From an uncultured Collinsella sp. (GTDB lineage Bacteria > Actinomycetota > Coriobacteriia > Coriobacteriales > Coriobacteriaceae): a DNA stretch of 64,000 nucleotides. The position numbers were made by a program, and so were the translations under genes. The notes below the pieces were generated by a model. It saw only the letters and a list, made by a program, of their open reading frames with translations. It did no database searches and had not been told where the DNA came from. Location of the stretch: assembly GCA_958348225.1 (NCBI GenBank), contig CATVYG010000001.1, positions 62,001 to 126,000 of the forward strand, written 5' to 3'. Shown here one piece after another: positions 61,519-64,000 of the stretch. The first letter of the stretch is position 1. Every line of letters begins with the position of its first letter.

Positions 61519-62349
61519 TTAATACTGCCACATGTGGTTGACAGGGCCGGAGCCTTTGCCCATGTTCAGGCCGGCGGCCAGAGCGCCTGTCAGGTAGGCC
61601 TTGCCGGCATTGATGGCGTCGGCAAGATCCATGCCCTGCGCCAGCGCACAGGCGATGGCGGACGAGAGCGTGCAGCCGGTGCCGTGCGTGTTGTCGGTCT
61701 CGATGCGCTTGTGGCGGAACCACGTGGTGAGTGGATCTCCCAGATGGTTGCCCTCGTCATCGAGTGGCGCGGGTTCGGCCAGTACATCGTTGGCCTCGTT
61801 GACAAGATGCCCACCCTTAACGAGGGATGCGCAACCAAAGCGGCGGGTGAGGAGCATGGCAGCATTTTGCTGCGTGCGCTCGGAGTCGACCTCATAGTCG
61901 AGCAGTGCCATGGCCTCGGGAATATTGGGCGTGATAACCGTCGCTAGCGGGAACAGGCGGCGGGTGAGCGCCTCGGCGGCATCTTCGGCAATCAGCCGCG
62001 CGCCCGAGGTGGCGACCATGACGGGGTCGACGACCACGTTCGTTGCGTTCCAGGCGCTCAAGCGGTCGGCGATGACTTCGATAATCTCGACAGAAGAAAC
62101 CATGCCGATCTTGACGGCGCTGGGGCGGATATCGTCAAAAACGGCGTCAATTTGCGCGGCTACGATATCTGGCGAGATATCCTGCACGGCGGTAACGCCC
62201 AGGGTGTTTTGCGCTGTGATGGCGGTGATGGCCGTCTCGGCATACAGGCGGTGCGCCGTGATGGTCTTGATGTCGGCCTGAATGCCGGCGCCACCGCTGG
62301 AATCGGATCCCGCGATGGACAGGACGGCAGGTACCTTACTACGATCCAT
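61519..62349 (-). CDS. thiD: Hydroxymethylpyrimidine/phosphomethylpyrimidine kinase
   Basis: 276 residues. Phosphorylates HMP twice for thiamine synthesis. LSIAGSDSSGGAGIQADIKTI at the start (residues 9-29), TAQNTLGV, VVDPVMVATSGARL (about 115-128), TPNIPEAMALL and the anion hole/catalytic NTHGTGCTLSSAIA (about 222-235). The ATG at 62349 follows AAGGGAGC. It receives HMP-P from ThiC, encoded just upstream. It seems to have its own promoter (TATAAT on the minus strand at 62396-62401) and no riboswitch. Confidence 0.97.
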   Translation of the reverse strand: MDRSKVPAVLSIAGSDSSGGAGIQADIKTITAHRLYAETAITAITAQNTLGVTAVQDISPDIVAAQIDAVFDDIRPSAVKIGMVSSVEIIEVIADRLSAWNATNVVVDPVMVATSGARLIAEDAAEALTRRLFPLATVITPNIPEAMALLDYEVDSERTQQNAAMLLTRRFGCASLVKGGHLVNEANDVLAEPAPLDDEGNHLGDPLTTWFRHKRIETDNTHGTGCTLSSAIACALAQGMDLADAINAGKAYLTGALAAGLNMGKGSGPVNHMWQY

Positions 62350-62395
62350 GTTCGCTCCCTTGTTCGGTCGGAATCAAATGGGTCTTTAAGCCAGC

Positions 62396-62436
62396 ATTAT
62401 AAAGATGCCCGGGCCGACTCTATGCCGAACCCGGGC
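62396..62436 (-). promoter_or_regulatory. thiC terminator-like hairpin and thiD -10 box
   Basis: On the minus strand GCCCGGG (plus 62430-62436) pairs with CCCGGGC (62407-62413) after thiC, followed by ATCTTTATAAT. The TATAAT (62396-62401) is placed as a thiD -10. The hairpin and the promoter are only 5 bases apart. The 95 bases between the hairpin and the thiC stop show nothing further. Confidence 0.55.
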
Positions 62437-62531
62437 GGGCGATGCAATCTCTACGCAAGTGTAAGTAAATGTTCACAAGTCAACAATTGACAGGCACCAG
62501 CTCGCCGCCAGAAGCGGCCGCGGCGACAGGG

Positions 62532-63866
62532 TTAGTCCTCCATGCCGAGGTCGATCGTGGTGCCCTCGAAGATCTTGTTGACGGTGCGGACGGCGCACAT
62601 CTTGCCACACATGGTGCAAGTGCCCTCGGTGGCGGCGGGGGACTCCTCGTAGCGCTTCTTGCCCGTAACCGGGTCGAGCGCGCACTCCCACATGGCGTCC
62701 CAGTCGAGCTTGCGGCGTGCCTGGCCCATCTTGTCGTCCATGTCGCGGGCGTGGGGCACCTTTTTGGCGATGTCGGCGGCGTGTGCGGCAATCTTGGTGG
62801 CCATGAGGCCGTCGAGCACGTCCTGGGCGTTGGGCAGGCACAAGTGCTCGGCCGGCGTCACGTAGCACAGGAAGTCGGCGCCGGAGCTGGCGGAGATAGC
62901 GCCGCCGATGGCAGCGGTGATGTGGTCGTAGCCCACGCCGATATCGGTCACCAGCGGCCCGAGCACATAGAACGGGGCGTTGTGGCACAGGCGCTTCTGC
63001 AGTTTCATGTTGGCGGCGATCTCGTCGAGCGCCATGTGGCCCGGACCCTCGACCATAACCTGGACGCCGGCGGCCCATGCGCGCTTGCACAGCTTGCCCA
63101 GCTCGATCATCTCGGCGGTCTCGGTGGCGTCGTTGGAGTCGTAGAGGCAGCCCGGGCGACAGGAGTCGCCGAGCGAAATCGTCACGTCGTACTCGTGGCA
63201 GATTTCGAGCAGCTCGTCGTAGAACTCATAGAACGGGTTCTCGTTACCGGTGACCTCCATCCAGCCAAACAGCAGCGAGCCGCCGCGGCTCACGATGTTC
63301 ATGAGGCGGCCGGTCTCCTTAAAGGTCTTTGTGACCGACTTGTTGATGCCGCAGTGGATGGTCATAAAGTCCACGCCGTCCTCGGCGTGCGCGCGCACGA
63401 CCTCGAACAGGTCGTCCTTGGTAAGCTTGACCAGCGGCTTTTCCATGTAGCCGATGGCGTCGTACATGGGGACGGTACCTACCATGAGCGGCGTCTCGTC
63501 GATGAGCTGCTGGCGGAACTGGCGCGTCTTGCCCGAGTTGGAGAGGTCCATGATGGCGTCGGCGCCAAAGTCCTCGGCGATCTTGACCTTCTTCCATTCC
63601 TCGGCGGCATCGGCCTTGTCGCCCGAGATGCCCAAGTTCACGTTGACCTTGGTGGACAGGCCCTCACCGACGCCAAAGGCGCGCATGCCTTTTTTGATGT
63701 GCACGATGTTGGCAGGAATGGCGATGCGGCCGTCGGCCACGCGCTCGCGGATGTACTCGGGGTCGCGATGCTCGCGCTCGGCGACCTCCTTCATCTGCGG
63801 TGTGATCTGCCCGGCGCGGGCGAAGTCGATTTGCGTGACGAGCTTGGGCTCGGTCTGTGTGCTCAT
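62532..63866 (-). CDS. thiC: Phosphomethylpyrimidine synthase ThiC
   Basis: 444 residues from ATG 63866 (AAGGGAG upstream). Radical SAM enzyme turning AIR into HMP-P. VNVNLGISGDKAD (about 70-82), DFMTIHCGINKS, RGGSLLFGWMEVTGNENP, SLGDSCRPGCLYDS, VEGPGHMALDEI and LGPLVTDIGVGYDHI match ThiC. The C-terminal cluster motif is CTMCGKMC, spacing C-x2-C-x3-C rather than the C-x2-C-x4-C of E. coli and Bacillus; the shorter spacing may reflect the anaerobe-type enzyme. No long N-terminal domain, also as in the short type. Controlled by the riboswitch upstream. Confidence 0.97.
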   Translation of the reverse strand: MSTQTEPKLVTQIDFARAGQITPQMKEVAEREHRDPEYIRERVADGRIAIPANIVHIKKGMRAFGVGEGLSTKVNVNLGISGDKADAAEEWKKVKIAEDFGADAIMDLSNSGKTRQFRQQLIDETPLMVGTVPMYDAIGYMEKPLVKLTKDDLFEVVRAHAEDGVDFMTIHCGINKSVTKTFKETGRLMNIVSRGGSLLFGWMEVTGNENPFYEFYDELLEICHEYDVTISLGDSCRPGCLYDSNDATETAEMIELGKLCKRAWAAGVQVMVEGPGHMALDEIAANMKLQKRLCHNAPFYVLGPLVTDIGVGYDHITAAIGGAISASSGADFLCYVTPAEHLCLPNAQDVLDGLMATKIAAHAADIAKKVPHARDMDDKMGQARRKLDWDAMWECALDPVTGKKRYEESPAATEGTCTMCGKMCAVRTVNKIFEGTTIDLGMED

Positions 63867-63871
63867 TGGCA

Positions 63872-63967
63872 CGGCTCCCTTCGTTGGCATTACCCATATC
63901 AGGTTTGCGGGTCAGGGCGGGCGCGCCCAATCTCAGCCTGCCGTCTTGTCCTGCAAGCCCCCCGTTT
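63872..63967 (-). ncRNA. TPP riboswitch (THI element)
   Basis: On the minus strand the conserved CUGAGA (plus 63931-63936) and the ACCUGAU...GGGUAAUGCCAACGAAGGGA block (plus 63878-63905 region) are in the right order, with the P3 stem between. The 3' end contains AAGGGAG (63875-63881), which is also the thiC ribosome binding site, so TPP binding should block translation directly. Confidence 0.96.
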
Positions 63968-63981
63968 ATGTAATGGGCTCA

Positions 63982-63987
63982 AGTATA
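63982..63987 (-). promoter_or_regulatory. Probable thiC -10 box
   Basis: TATACT on the minus strand just upstream of the riboswitch. The -35 would lie outside the window. Confidence 0.55.
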
Positions 63988-64000
63988 GCTCGAATGGGTA

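Overview
The window looks like a chromosomal segment of a Coriobacteriia actinobacterium, most likely Collinsella. This is inferred from the GC-rich codon use, the actinobacterial division set (ftsZ, pgeF, yggS, sepF, yggT, divIVA with no ftsA), the ADI-type arginine fermentation locus, and acetate-forming ackA/pta. No rRNA, tRNA, CRISPR array, transposase or phage gene was seen.

Layout. 1-5.3 kb: a zinc metallopeptidase, exonuclease VII (xseA-xseB), a HIT protein and a more AT-rich LysR/MFS pair. 5.4-9.3 kb: two tandem acetate kinase paralogues facing phosphotransacetylase. 9.5-12.1 kb: UDP-galactopyranose mutase overlapping a family 2 glycosyltransferase, then a gene-free stretch with two long palindromes and an inverted remnant of a glycosyltransferase 3' end. 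12.1-18.3 kb, mostly minus strand: P1 peptidase, Maf, DJ-1/PfpI protein, an RlmD-type rRNA methyltransferase and polyphosphate kinase. 18.3-26 kb: the arginine deiminase locus, with two identical arcA copies around an aminotransferase, then ornithine carbamoyltransferase and a YfcC/ArcD-type transporter; no carbamate kinase is present. 26.4-31.3 kb: DUF1846 protein, a small winged-helix protein, CTP synthase and a Xer recombinase. 31.6-47.2 kb: the division and cell wall cluster mraZ-rsmH-ftsL-ftsI-murF-mraY-murD-ftsW-murG-murC-murB-ftsQ-ftsZ, without murE, ddl or ftsA. 47.4-55.3 kb: pgeF, then pstSCAB-phoU inserted ahead of yggS-sepF-yggT-divIVA. 55.5-58.1 kb: nitroreductase and a DUF47/PiT phosphate uptake pair. 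58.3-64 kb: a small unknown protein, a BI-1-like membrane protein, a PARG-like macrodomain protein, an SGNH hydrolase, thiD and thiC with a TPP riboswitch.

How the genes work together. Arginine is deiminated and the citrulline split to ornithine and carbamoyl phosphate, while Pta/AckA makes ATP from acetyl-CoA. Phosphate is a second theme: Pst, PhoU, DUF47/PiT and Ppk lie in one window. The cell wall cluster makes lipid II and the septal synthase and ring proteins.

The most unusual signals are: (1) a set of long intergenic inverted repeats, with perfect or near-perfect arms of 15-29 bp and a different arm sequence at each locus, two of which share an interior hairpin with compensatory base changes; (2) two arcA promoters that keep the same layout (CCGTTC repeats 21 bp apart, 39 bp from the -10) although the surrounding DNA has diverged; (3) a yggT gene whose only well-placed start is ATC; (4) a PARG-like protein with QEA where the family has QEE.
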